NCBI GenBank assembly: GCA_003209755.1
Contig: QCPD01000001.1
Coordinates: 62,001 to 126,000 of the forward strand
Reading direction: 5' to 3'
Origin: Prochlorococcus sp. AG-436-C14
Lineage (GTDB): Bacteria > Cyanobacteriota > Cyanobacteriia > PCC-6307 > Cyanobiaceae
Length of the DNA: 64,000 nt
Shown: piece by piece, positions 47,459-55,192 of the stretch
Layout: each line of letters starts with the position of its first letter
Numbering within the stretch: position 1 is the stretch's first letter
Notes under the pieces: model-generated
What the model was told of the DNA's origin: nothing
The model's input: the letters and a program-made list of their open reading frames with translations, nothing else
The model's database searches: none
Position numbers and translations under genes: made by a program

Positions 47459-47881
47459 TTGTCCGAACAAAACCAAAATCCACTTGTTCTCGTTCCAGAG
47501 TCAACCGCTAAATTGATGAAGTCGATATCGGGTAAAAGTAAAGGATCGGTCGATGATAAAATTTATTGTCACCTTTATGGAGTTGTAGGTGATTGGTACC
47601 TTTCGGAGATATCAGAAGACAGGGAAAAAGCCTTTGGATTTCAAATGATAAATTCTGAACCTGTTTGGGAAATGGATAATTGGTTAACTAATTCCTGCGA
47701 ATGGGGAGAAATTCCTATAAAAGCACTGCAAGAGCTGGTAAATGAAAAATTTTTAAAAGAGAAAGATATTCGTTTTTTGATTACAAGAGATTTATTTTGG
47801 GAACCTATCAAGTTTTCGGCAATTAACATTGAGCAAAATACTCTTTTCTATCCGGGAACAACTGATAGAAGTTTATCTTGA
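47459..47881 (+). CDS. Hypothetical protein
   Basis: A 140-residue soluble protein with several Trp. The end (WGEIPIKALQELVNEKFLKE then FLITRDLFWEPIKFS) faintly recalls DUF2958-type proteins, which end in RDLYF-P, but the match is too weak to name. TTG start at 47459 in the track; no ATG is better placed. Confidence 0.65.
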   Translation: MSEQNQNPLVLVPESTAKLMKSISGKSKGSVDDKIYCHLYGVVGDWYLSEISEDREKAFGFQMINSEPVWEMDNWLTNSCEWGEIPIKALQELVNEKFLKEKDIRFLITRDLFWEPIKFSAINIEQNTLFYPGTTDRSLS

Positions 47882-47928
47882 ATATATGAAAGACTAAATC
47901 TCACCTACCTAAATCATTTCTAATTAAA

Positions 47929-48174
47929 ATGAAAGGAATAGATCCCGAAAGTGATCCTCTTTATTTACTAACAAAAGCTGTTGAGCAAGGCGATCCTCAA
48001 GTCTCTAAAAAGATCAAGGATCGCCTTGATAATTCAGATGACCCTTCAGAAATGAGGTACTTGGAAGGATTGCTTATACTACTAGGTGAGAAGCCTGGAG
48101 AACTAGAAGATCCTCCCGACGTCGAAGATGATCCAGATGAATATTGGCAAGAAAATGATTATTTTGAGGTCTAA
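47929..48174 (+). CDS. Small acidic hypothetical protein
   Basis: An 81-residue protein whose last 30 residues are very acidic (GELEDPPDVEDDPDEYWQEN). The N-terminal part is helical with PLYLLTKAVEQGDPQVSKKI. ATG start. Overlaps the end of the convergent transporter by four bases. Not recognised. Confidence 0.7.
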   Translation: MKGIDPESDPLYLLTKAVEQGDPQVSKKIKDRLDNSDDPSEMRYLEGLLILLGEKPGELEDPPDVEDDPDEYWQENDYFEV

Positions 48175-49037
48175 ATCAAAGCAATGGTAACTCCAATAAA
48201 AGATAAAAAAGAATAAAAAATGGTTAATTTGTTGATTTCATCTCCCTCTCTCTTTGAGATAAAAAGTGAAAAAATAGGAGAAAGACTTAACAAAGTCCAG
48301 CCAATGCCAATAGGTAAAAATTTAAAAACTATTTGTTGAAATAATATTCCACAATTAGTACCAAGTATGGTTGATAAGATTAAACTTGAATGGTTTTTTT
48401 TAGTTAATAATCTATTTTCAATAAGATCTAAAAAATCTTTTTTAAAAATTAAAAATAAAAATATTGATGCTGATAAAAGTCTAATTTCAGTAGTTTGTAA
48501 GGGGGTGAATGTAGAGCTGACAAGAATCACTCTTGACATTAAAGCTGCCAAAACAGCACAAAAGACCGAACCCAATGCGCAGAGGATACCAAGAATATTT
48601 GTTTCTCTAGATTCCTCTTTTTGAAATGTATTTTGACGTACAATCATCAACAAAGAAAAAGAGACAACCAAAGATCCTATCCAAACTTTTTGAGTATATA
48701 TCTCATTGATACTCAATGTTCCTAAAGTAGTTGCAATTATTGGCGTTAATGCTTCAAATGAAAGAGTCTTTCTAGTCCCTATAATTTTTAAAGAATTTAT
48801 ATACAAAGTATCCCCTATAGAAATACCGACTATTCCACTTATAATCAAAACGAATATAGAAAATGCATCAGAGAACCAACTTATAGTTAGTACAACTGGT
48901 AAAAAGAAAATTGAAGCAAGAACATTTTTATAAATATTGATTTGCCTAGGTAGCAAGTTTTCAGATTCTCTACGCCAAATAGAGCAAGCAAAAGTCCAAG
49001 ATAAAACTGCAGATATTGCCGCAAAAAAACCAATCAT
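48171..49037 (-). CDS. EamA/DMT family transporter
   Basis: A 288-residue membrane protein with ten predicted helices in two five-helix repeats, the EamA (drug/metabolite transporter) layout. It starts directly in the membrane (FFAAISAVLSWTFACSIW); the first repeat ends around GDTLYINSLKIIGTRKTLSF with the typical helix before ALTPIIATTLG. Substrate unknown. It converges on the acidic protein gene. Confidence 0.87.
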   Translation of the reverse strand: MIGFFAAISAVLSWTFACSIWRRESENLLPRQINIYKNVLASIFFLPVVLTISWFSDAFSIFVLIISGIVGISIGDTLYINSLKIIGTRKTLSFEALTPIIATTLGTLSINEIYTQKVWIGSLVVSFSLLMIVRQNTFQKEESRETNILGILCALGSVFCAVLAALMSRVILVSSTFTPLQTTEIRLLSASIFLFLIFKKDFLDLIENRLLTKKNHSSLILSTILGTNCGILFQQIVFKFLPIGIGWTLLSLSPIFSLFISKREGDEINKLTIFYSFLSFIGVTIALI

Positions 49038-49133
49038 ATTTCAAACTTTTTGATAAATAAATTTTTGGAAGAATTCAATATTTATAAAAAATTTAGAAGG
49101 CAACTAGCTCTCATAAATTGATCTTCTAGAGAA

Positions 49134-49895
49134 CTAACTACTTTTTTTGCATTCTGGCTTATTTTTCTTACTATTTAAATTAAGTTTGTCATCACTCCAA
49201 ACTTCTAATACATCAGGGAAGTGCTTCTCCATACATAAATCGCAAATCCCATGACTAAAGCGAATATCTGTAATTTTTGAAAGGTATTTTTCTAGATGCT
49301 GCCACTCACCATCCGCATCCCTAACCTCTTTGCAATATGAGCATGTAGTTAAAATACCCTCAGTGTTATGCATATGGGTCAGAGCATCAAGAAGACGAAT
49401 AGATCTTTTACGAAGTTCCAATAAGGTTACGACCTGTCTAGATAATGCCTCCATAATTTGATGCTGTTGATCAGACAAATGTCCCGGTTTTCTATCAATC
49501 ACACAGAGAGTTCCTATTCGCTGATCATTTGGAGTTTGTAATGGGAAGCCTGCATACAAACGAATTTTTGGTTCCTCAACCACCAAAGGATTTGATTTAA
49601 AGCGCTCATCTAACAGAGCATCTTCAATAATCAACGGTTCTGGACTAGCAATTGCATGAGAACAAAAGGAAACGTCCCTTGATGTTTCTTTCGTCTCAAA
49701 CCCACACATTGATTTAAACCATTGTTTATCTGTATCAACCAAACTCATTAAAGAGATAGGAGTTCCACAAGTTAAAGAAGCAATTTTAGTTATGTCGTCA
49801 TAACATTGCTCAGGTTGAGTACCTAAAATCCTGTATTCAGCAAGAGCTCTTAAACGCTCTTCTTCATTGCTTATTTTTGGGGCACCAAAACCCAA
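49134..49895 (-). CDS. GAF domain protein with C-terminal CxxC pairs
   Basis: A 253-residue soluble protein. A GAF domain spans about 25-175 (RILGTQPEQCYDDITKIASL, then SFCSHAIASPEPLIIEDALL). After a coiled-coil helix comes TTCSYCKEVRDADGEWQHLE and later HGICDLCMEKHFP, two CxxC pairs that look like a zinc knuckle; this C-terminal module is often found on bacterial two-component proteins. No kinase or cyclase domain follows. A cytosolic sensor or adaptor is likely. TTG start. The ligand is unknown; no bilin cysteine pattern is clear. Confidence 0.85.
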   Translation of the reverse strand: MGFGAPKISNEEERLRALAEYRILGTQPEQCYDDITKIASLTCGTPISLMSLVDTDKQWFKSMCGFETKETSRDVSFCSHAIASPEPLIIEDALLDERFKSNPLVVEEPKIRLYAGFPLQTPNDQRIGTLCVIDRKPGHLSDQQHQIMEALSRQVVTLLELRKRSIRLLDALTHMHNTEGILTTCSYCKEVRDADGEWQHLEKYLSKITDIRFSHGICDLCMEKHFPDVLEVWSDDKLNLNSKKNKPECKKSS

Positions 49896-50118
49896 AATAA
49901 TTCCTTATTTATATGATTTAAGAATAGATAAGCCTGAGTGATTAAGACGAACCTCTTCTCAATAAAATACAATTAATTTTTCATAAAAAAAGCTTCAGCA
50001 ACGTTAAGTACAAGAGCAATCTAAAAAGACAAGTTAAGGTAGTTGATCTATAAAAACTAGCTTCTTGCTTGTTATTTCTTTCATTTTTAATTAATTAAGT
50101 AGTTTTTAATTTTTTAAT

Positions 50119-50367
50119 TTAAAAAGTCTTCGTTGTCCTAATTTTAAAACTATTTTTAGTTATCAAAGCATCATCACTAATATCTATTCCTTTGACGCTA
50201 GATATCTGCCCTTTCAGACCTTCTAATTGAAGTTGATCAATCATCTGCTGAATAACCTGACTTTCTACTAATTTCTGATCAATCATTTCTGGAGTCATTT
50301 TCTCAAATAATTTACCTGCTTTTGAGGCGACCACATCTGATGCATTAGTAATTTTGAGAAGAATCAT
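50119..50367 (-). CDS. Small hypothetical protein
   Basis: An 82-residue helical soluble protein (KLFEKMTPEMIDQKLVESQV and IQQMIDQLQLEGLKGQI). ATG start. No family recognised. Composition is that of a real gene, with even use of hydrophobic residues in heptad-like spacing, so it may form a dimer. Confidence 0.65.
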   Translation of the reverse strand: MILLKITNASDVVASKAGKLFEKMTPEMIDQKLVESQVIQQMIDQLQLEGLKGQISSVKGIDISDDALITKNSFKIRTTKTF

Positions 50368-50474
50368 AATTAATCAAAAACTTAGATAGATTTAAATAAA
50401 ATTCAATCTATTTACAATTTAATATTATATAATTCCATCACTAATATAATATTAAAGAATTATGAAAATATAAT

Positions 50475-50606
50475 TCAACTAAGAATCAAAATAAAAATTT
50501 GAATTAGAGCCAAGCATATAAAGATCCATAGTAATATCATGCCTATTTTATTATGGAAGGAACCCTTCTTATAAAATGATGGACCTGAATCCCAATCCCG
50601 TGTCAT
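50475..50606 (-). CDS. Small membrane protein, 43 residues
   Basis: Not in the ORF track. ATG to TGA, MTRDWDSGPSFYKKGSFHNK followed by one helix (IGMILLWIFICLALIQIFIL). A polar, tryptophan-containing N-terminus followed by one clean helix is the usual form of small thylakoid or inner-membrane proteins. Not recognised. Confidence 0.5.
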   Translation of the reverse strand: MTRDWDSGPSFYKKGSFHNKIGMILLWIFICLALIQIFILILS

Positions 50607-50780
50607 GATTAAAAGTCCAATAATTTAAAAATAACATATCAATATACTAGTATTTTGATTAATCCCACAAGAAGCATTGCAAATTCAAATCAAAAAAAAA
50701 TTGAGCGATATCCACAAAAACAAAATATTTAATACATAATTATTAATATAAGAAATTTTTTACATTAAAAATTCCCAAGA

Positions 50781-50792
50781 GAAAGCGCTTTC
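50781..50792. promoter_or_regulatory. 12-base palindrome GAAAGCGCTTTC before DoxX gene
   Basis: A perfect palindrome with a central CG, ending 19 bases before the ATG at 50812. AAGCGCTT is the central shape of LacI/GalR-type operators, but no such regulator is in the window. It could instead be a leader hairpin or chance. Confidence 0.4.
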
Positions 50793-50811
50793 CATCCATG
50801 ACATAGAGGAA

Positions 50812-51258
50812 ATGAATTTAGAACAAACAAAAAACTTAATTGGAAGAATATTAATTTCAGCTATATTTATTTATGCAATTCCTGGTAAAATAATAAATTT
50901 TGAACGAACTGTTGATGTTATCTCAAATAAAAATATACCACCTACTTTAGCTCCATTTTTATTACTTTTGGCGATCATTTGCTTAATTTTTGGCTCAATA
51001 CTTTTTATCTCAGGATTTAAGCAAAAAATAGGTGCATATCTTCTACTAACATTTATAATCCCAACAACTTTTATATTTCATTTTTCTCCTTTCCAAATAA
51101 AAGCATTTCTAATGAATGCAGGTCTTATTGGAGGATTACTTCTCGGTCTAAACAATGTAGGAGTTAACTCACTCAAAGAACTATTTAATAATCAGAAAAG
51201 TGAAAAAAAAATAGTTACTTCAGTTTTTAAATTTTTGTTTGCTTCCAATTCAACTTAA
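50812..51258 (+). CDS. DoxX family membrane protein
   Basis: A 148-residue protein with four membrane segments in DoxX arrangement: LIGRILISAIFIYAIPGKI, PFLLLLAIICLIFGSILFI, IGAYLLLTFIIPTTFIFHF and AFLMNAGLIGGLLLGL. The function of DoxX proteins is poorly known; some are linked to redox stress. AGAGGA precedes the ATG closely. Its 3' end overlaps the convergent OsmC gene by 32 bases. Confidence 0.8.
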   Translation: MNLEQTKNLIGRILISAIFIYAIPGKIINFERTVDVISNKNIPPTLAPFLLLLAIICLIFGSILFISGFKQKIGAYLLLTFIIPTTFIFHFSPFQIKAFLMNAGLIGGLLLGLNNVGVNSLKELFNNQKSEKKIVTSVFKFLFASNST

Positions 51259-51646
51259 TATCCATAGAAGCCTCAAGATTAAGCTTTACAGGACATTCAT
51301 CAGCAACTCTTTTAAGGATTTTATACTTTTGAGAATCTATTTCAGATGACATATAAATTTCTAACACAAGAGTCTTTATTTTCCTAGGTCCAACTGTTGT
51401 CATTATCTTATAAACATCAATCTGAATCTTATCAAGTTCCCACCCTCTACGTTTTGCCTCAATACCCATAATTGTTATTACACAAGTCCCCAAAGAGGAG
51501 GCTAATAAATCAGTTGGAGCAAAATCATTTCCTTCACCATCATGGTCTTTGGGTGCATCAGTATGGATAACACTACCAGAAATAGAATGTTTTGCTTCAG
51601 TGTGCAAATTCCCAAGATATTTACAACTGATTTTCGTAGAATTCAA
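51227..51646 (-). CDS. OsmC family peroxiredoxin-like protein
   Basis: A 139-residue OsmC/Ohr-fold protein. The two cysteines of the family are kept: SSLGTCVITIMGIEAKRRG and ADECPVKLNLEAS. OsmC reduces organic peroxides with these thiols. Length and APTDLLASSLGTC match the YhfA/OsmC-like group. Overlaps the tail of the DoxX gene; both may relate to oxidative stress. Confidence 0.9.
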   Translation of the reverse strand: MNSTKISCKYLGNLHTEAKHSISGSVIHTDAPKDHDGEGNDFAPTDLLASSLGTCVITIMGIEAKRRGWELDKIQIDVYKIMTTVGPRKIKTLVLEIYMSSEIDSQKYKILKRVADECPVKLNLEASMDIKLNWKQTKI

Positions 51647-51806
51647 ATGAGTATCGTTTGAGTTTTTGATTTGAAGAACCTTGTGTATTATTTTATTTTA
51701 CCGAATTTATCCACCAATCAAGTATCAAATAAGTTCCTTTATCAGAGATAAACAAATCATGGTAAATATCATTTGAAAATATAAATTTCTCTTATACTCA
51801 AAAAAA

Positions 51807-52178
51807 ATGATTTTTATTTCGTTTTTTCTTAGTTTACTTCTTACTCTTAATCCTTCTTCAGATTTCAATTGTGATGGAGATAGATTAACCGCAGTCATCA
51901 GAAATAACTTAAATGGAGATTTCGCAATAACTGATGATCTTGAAAATATTGATAAAGGAGCATTCATAGTTCTTAATTGGAGAGAAATAAACCTTATGCT
52001 GCCAGTATCTTTTAAGGTCGGTGACATAGCGTTCACGGACAAGAAATGGTTATGGAGTTATCAGGATGAGGAAAATGGATTAAGGATGGATGAACCCAGG
52101 TTTGCACAACTTTTACCTAATGGAGAAATTCAAGAATTTTCTTGTAAAGCTATTAATGTGGAAGACAGAGTTTCATAA
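51807..52178 (+). CDS. Hypothetical exported protein
   Basis: A 123-residue protein with a short signal-like start (MIFISFFLSLLLTLNPSS), then a compact domain with two cysteines (SDFNCDGDRL and EFSCKAINVE) at its ends that could pair outside the cytoplasm. It contains FIVLNWREINLMLPVSF and WLWSYQD. No family recognised. ATG start at 51807. Confidence 0.65.
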   Translation: MIFISFFLSLLLTLNPSSDFNCDGDRLTAVIRNNLNGDFAITDDLENIDKGAFIVLNWREINLMLPVSFKVGDIAFTDKKWLWSYQDEENGLRMDEPRFAQLLPNGEIQEFSCKAINVEDRVS

Positions 52179-52246
52179 AGAAAGTCTTAAGCATGAAATA
52201 TTCAAGACATGATATAGCTAGGTATTAGGTAGTCGAAAAAACTTAC

Positions 52247-52441
52247 ATGACTGTCTCAAGATTAAAGAGATTTGTATTTATAGATACCAAGCCAAATGTA
52301 AGCAAAAAACAAGTTTTTATATTTGGATCAATAATTGCGAGTGGTTGCTTGAGTGGGGCATTTTTAATCGCTTTATATATTGAATATCTCCATAATCCTT
52401 CTTTTCACAGCCTTGTTCAATCAAGAGGAATATTCCTTTGA
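52247..52441 (+). CDS. Small membrane protein with NPSF motif
   Basis: A 64-residue protein: basic N-terminus (RLKRFVFIDTKPNVSKKQ), one helix (FIFGSIIASGCLSGAFLIAL), then YIEYLHNPSFHSLVQSRG. The GSI-helix-NPSF pattern is shared with the gene at 7990. ATG start. Function unknown. Confidence 0.65.
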   Translation: MTVSRLKRFVFIDTKPNVSKKQVFIFGSIIASGCLSGAFLIALYIEYLHNPSFHSLVQSRGIFL

Positions 52442-52583
52442 ATTTTGAGAACATTGATATTTTAGATATTCTTTATTAAAGGTTTCTAACCAGAGAATTC
52501 ATTCTCAAAAACCACTTAAGTAAACCAATAATTGCTAAACATCAATTTAAAGGTTCTTCAATTTTTCAAGTAACTTCTATCGT

Positions 52584-52730
52584 TTATACAAAACCAGGGA
52601 TGATTTGACCAGTTGTTGCATATGCTCCAACTAGAGCTATACAGCCAAATAAGGCTGCATAGCCATTAAGCCTTTCTGCGGTTACCTTCTCAGGATCAAT
52701 GTTTCTTGTATTTTTGTTTTGAGTAGACAT
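52584..52730 (-). CDS. hli: High-light-inducible protein, short form (third of trio)
   Basis: A 48-residue Hli protein too short for the ORF track. MSTQNKNTRNIDPEKVTAER leads into the chlorophyll-binding helix ERLNGYAALFGCIALVGAYA and the tail TTGQIIPGFV. Its ATG shares one base with the TAA of the preceding hli (TAATG), so translation is coupled. Last gene of the trio. Short Hli proteins protect photosystem II in high light; copies are also common in cyanophages. Confidence 0.93.
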   Translation of the reverse strand: MSTQNKNTRNIDPEKVTAERLNGYAALFGCIALVGAYATTGQIIPGFV

Positions 52731-52849
52731 TAGACAACACCAGGGATAAGTTGACCAGTTGTTAGGTAGATACCTGTTAGAAGAACGAATGCCATCATTG
52801 CTGGCCTTCCGATACTTCTTTCTAAAATTGTCTTGTTAGAAGGTTGCAT
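52730..52849 (-). CDS. hli: High-light-inducible protein, short form (second of trio)
   Basis: A 39-residue Hli protein: MQPSNKTILERSIGRPAMMA then FVLLTGIYLTTGQLIPGVV. It has the classical ERxxGRxAM chlorophyll-binding form, different from the RLNGYAA type of its neighbours, so the trio joins two sub-types. Ten bases separate its ATG from the stop of the first hli gene, and it overlaps the third by one base. Confidence 0.92.
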   Translation of the reverse strand: MQPSNKTILERSIGRPAMMAFVLLTGIYLTTGQLIPGVV

Positions 52850-52859
52850 AATAAAAAAT

Positions 52860-52967
52860 TTAGAAGATGCCAGGGATTATTTGTCCTGTTGTTGCATATG
52901 CCCCAAAGGCTGCAACGAAGCCAAGCATTGCCGCCCAACCGTTAAACTTTTCTGCTTCAGGTGTCAT
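52860..52967 (-). CDS. hli: High-light-inducible protein, short form (first of trio)
   Basis: A 35-residue Hli protein, MTPEAEKFNGWAAMLGFVAA then FGAYATTGQIIPGIF. Nearly all of it is the pigment-binding helix. It is the first gene of the operon; an HLR1 element begins 20 bases upstream of its ATG. The shared TTGQ(I/L)IPG tail of all three proteins shows common origin by duplication. Confidence 0.92.
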   Translation of the reverse strand: MTPEAEKFNGWAAMLGFVAAFGAYATTGQIIPGIF

Positions 52968-52986
52968 TTGTAATTGAATGTATTTA

Positions 52987-53002
52987 TGTAAAGGAATGTA
53001 AC
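52987..53002 (-). promoter_or_regulatory. HLR1 element (RpaB binding site) for the hli trio
   Basis: On the minus strand GTTACATTCCTTTACA matches the HLR1 consensus (G/T)TTACA(T/A)(T/A)NN(G/T)TTACA at every fixed position. HLR1 is the known site for the response regulator RpaB, which represses hli genes in low light. It lies 20-35 bases before the first hli start. A GC-richer segment (GGTTGCCCACCATCAGCAGC) lies just upstream and could belong to the promoter or a leader. Confidence 0.8.
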
Positions 53003-53161
53003 AGAGTCGTACCTGCTGCTGATGGTGGGCAACCGAACATACTAGTAAAAATGATCAAACACATTAGAAAAATCTATATAAAATCGAAACTTTAATCAAT
53101 ACCTTTTCTTTGAAGCACTTGTTAAATTCCTATGATTAGAAAAATCAAATGAGAAAAAAGT

Positions 53162-53422
53162 TTGTACGATCCTTCGATTGGACAAGAATCTCTCACTACA
53201 GTTGATGTTGTAGGCGTACTTGTCGGACATGTCCTGTTTGGCGTTGCCGCCACACTATTAATTGATTGGAGTTGGATTCCTTTAAGTCCTCAGCAAAAAG
53301 AGAGTGGCCGATCACTAAAAGAAATCAAAAGAAGCTGGGGTTGGGATGAAAAAACTGATAACAAGGATGAGTCTCTAAGCTCAGAAAATAGAAAATCCTC
53401 AATTAAAGAAAATAACGAATAA
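53162..53422 (+). CDS. Small hypothetical membrane protein
   Basis: An 86-residue protein, divergent from the hli trio. One hydrophobic segment (TTVDVVGVLVGHVLFGVAAT) is followed by LLIDWSWIPLSPQQKESG and a charged tail rich in Lys, Asp and Ser. TTG start. The neighbour suggests a photosynthetic membrane role, only as inference. Confidence 0.6.
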   Translation: MYDPSIGQESLTTVDVVGVLVGHVLFGVAATLLIDWSWIPLSPQQKESGRSLKEIKRSWGWDEKTDNKDESLSSENRKSSIKENNE

Positions 53423-53545
53423 TCTTTTAATCGCTAATAAGGTCAAATGATTTGCAGTTATGTGTATCATATAATCTGACAATTTTTGAAAGCTATATTA
53501 AAAATATAGAGCAAGAGTTTTTCAACTAAGGGGATGCTTTTGCGT

Positions 53546-53576
53546 GATAGCCATTTCTTGCATGGTCTTGGCTATC
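53546..53576. repeat. 8-bp inverted repeat GATAGCCA / TGGCTATC, hairpin without T tract
   Basis: GATAGCCA (53546-53553) and TGGCTATC (53569-53576) enclose 15 bases; CCAT/ATGG inside gives a second possible pairing. It lies in a 303-333-base gap with no gene, and is flanked by AAGGGGATGC on the left. No T run follows on either strand, so it does not look like an intrinsic terminator; a structured small RNA or a binding site is possible. Confidence 0.55.
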
Positions 53577-53755
53577 AAAAATAATAACCTTAAATAAAAT
53601 GCAATTAAACATTATTTCTTGGAAATTAATTTATCTGGGTTTACTCCTCATAACAATCGCTATAGATAACTATAAATAATTTTGTTTCGTAAATATATTT
53701 TTAATTAGTTTATTAAAATCTTTAATTGACTAAAATAAGTCATAAAAATAGTTTT

Positions 53756-54421
53756 ATGCAAACCAAGGAAATGACAGGAAAAGATTGTACGCAATTATTT
53801 AAGTCTGCCTATGAAAATCGCTACACGTGGGAATCAGATTTTTCAGGTTATCAAGGTAGATGTTCTTGGACAGATGGCGAAAGAGAAATAAAAGGAAGCT
53901 TTTGCTTAGGACAAGATTTAAAAGCCACTGTTAACGAAATAGATGACGAAGAAATACACAAAGCCATTTCTTCACAACTTTGGGAAGTTGCGATTCATCG
54001 AGTCAAAAGATCATTTGATCAAACTCATGGTAAAAATACCTTTACTTTTGGAGATACAAATGAAATTGGCTCAGAAGTTATAGTTGGAGGGAAAAATGAA
54101 GGTGACAAATATAGGGTCAAAAACGATGTTGTAACTATGGTTTATAGGCATATTCATGGAAATCTAATAATCATCCTCACTAAGGATGTAACTCATACTG
54201 GTAATGGCTACCTAAGCAAGAGTTATTCCAGTCAATATCTTGATCCCATTTCAAAAAAAGATTTAAAGGGAAAAAGCTTTTACGAAGATGCTTTTATACC
54301 TTTATTCAAAGGTGGGCCTTGGGTTTTATCTTCTAGATCCATACATCAAGAATCCTCAGAAGGTTCAATAATAAATAAACAAGTGTTTTCTTTTTCGGAG
54401 TTAAAAAGTCTTGATTCTTAG
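53756..54421 (+). CDS. DUF3386 family protein
   Basis: A soluble protein of about 221 residues. The sequence LFKSAYENRYTWESDFSGYQG matches the start of DUF3386, a family of cyanobacteria and plants of unknown function, and GNGYLSKSYSSQYLDPISKK lies near the end. The track begins at TTG 53726; the ATG at 53756 (MQTKEMTGKDCTQ) is more likely, and an ATG at 53771 is also close. Short beta-rich segments suggest a single barrel-like domain. Confidence 0.85.
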   Translation: MQTKEMTGKDCTQLFKSAYENRYTWESDFSGYQGRCSWTDGEREIKGSFCLGQDLKATVNEIDDEEIHKAISSQLWEVAIHRVKRSFDQTHGKNTFTFGDTNEIGSEVIVGGKNEGDKYRVKNDVVTMVYRHIHGNLIIILTKDVTHTGNGYLSKSYSSQYLDPISKKDLKGKSFYEDAFIPLFKGGPWVLSSRSIHQESSEGSIINKQVFSFSELKSLDS

Positions 54422-54514
54422 CAAGCTTAAAAGTACTTGTAACCACAATAAAGTAATAATTCACGCAAGAATATCCTCAAAGAGCATGAATAATGCTTCT
54501 AAAAAACATTAATG

Positions 54515-54628
54515 TTATTGTTTAGCTGCTTTTTTAAGTGTTTTTGAAGTTGTATTATTTATTTTAGAAAGATCAGCCTTACTTGGATTAGGAATACTGA
54601 ACTGAGTTAGTAATTTCATGAAAACCAT
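54515..54628 (-). CDS. Possible small protein, 34-37 residues
   Basis: Below the track cutoff. From ATG 54628 (or 54619) to TAA 54515: MVFMKLLTQFSIPNPSKADL then SKINNTTSKTLKKAAKQ. Basic, with a clean Met-Lys start but no clear Shine-Dalgarno. It may be a real short basic protein or chance. Confidence 0.33.
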   Translation of the reverse strand: MVFMKLLTQFSIPNPSKADLSKINNTTSKTLKKAAKQ

Positions 54629-54662
54629 GAGAAATTAAAAAATATTCAAAACTTATAAATAA

Positions 54663-54752
54663 CTAATCATTTTCAACTTGAAACTCTTTCAATGAGTCTC
54701 CGTAATAACTCATAGCCAATTGAAGCAAAACCCAGTTCACAGCTCTTGTCAT
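54663..54752 (-). CDS. Possible small protein, 29 residues
   Basis: ATG to TAG, MTRAVNWVLLQLAMSYYGDS then LKEFQVEND. GAGGT lies a few bases before the ATG, a good Shine-Dalgarno. The amphipathic helix suggests a real peptide. Not recognised. Confidence 0.38.
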   Translation of the reverse strand: MTRAVNWVLLQLAMSYYGDSLKEFQVEND

Positions 54753-54820
54753 TGTGACCTCGAAATGAATTCAACTTAAAGATGGCTTATATTTCAAAGC
54801 TTTGCCATGAGTAATTATTA

Positions 54821-54851
54821 TTTTTAAAGGATTTAAAAAATCCTTTAAAAA
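54821..54851. repeat. 13-bp perfect inverted repeat, AT-rich hairpin
   Basis: TTTTTAAAGGATT, loop TAAAA, AATCCTTTAAAAA. It lies 118 bases before the gene at 54970. It could be a weak bidirectional terminator; just to its left CAAAGCTTTG (54795-54804) is another palindrome. Confidence 0.45.
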
Positions 54852-54969
54852 TCAAGAGTCCAATTAGTCCTCAATCTTGGTTCTAAGAACAAGTAACGAT
54901 AAGTAATTATTCATAGCATTTGTGTGTTTTAAATATAAAATTTCTCATAAAGCAATGGAAAGGTATTGC

Positions 54970-55164
54970 ATGGTTTTTCTATCGAATCCTCAGGTGTGGC
55001 AATTACCTGGCACCTGGTCTGAGCAACCTATTGATGGCCCTTACTTAGGGATGACCTCAAGTCAATTAAGTTGGTTGGCTGCATCGATTTTGGTAACTTT
55101 TTTTATAGCTTTTAGTGTTTACATCCTTGAGACGAGCAACTCAAAGCGTAAAAGAAGGTCTTAG
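54970..55164 (+). CDS. Small membrane protein
   Basis: A 64-residue protein: MVFLSNPQVWQLPGTWSEQP, then IDGPYLGMTSSQLSWLAASI and one helix (LVTFFIAFSVYILE) ending in a basic tail SNSKRKRRS. The track starts at GTG 54922, but AAAGG lies six bases before the ATG at 54970, and the sequence upstream looks non-coding. A thylakoid-type small protein is possible. Not recognised. Confidence 0.6.
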   Translation: MVFLSNPQVWQLPGTWSEQPIDGPYLGMTSSQLSWLAASILVTFFIAFSVYILETSNSKRKRRS

Positions 55165-55192
55165 AATTGACTCACTGAGTAAGTAATATTTA

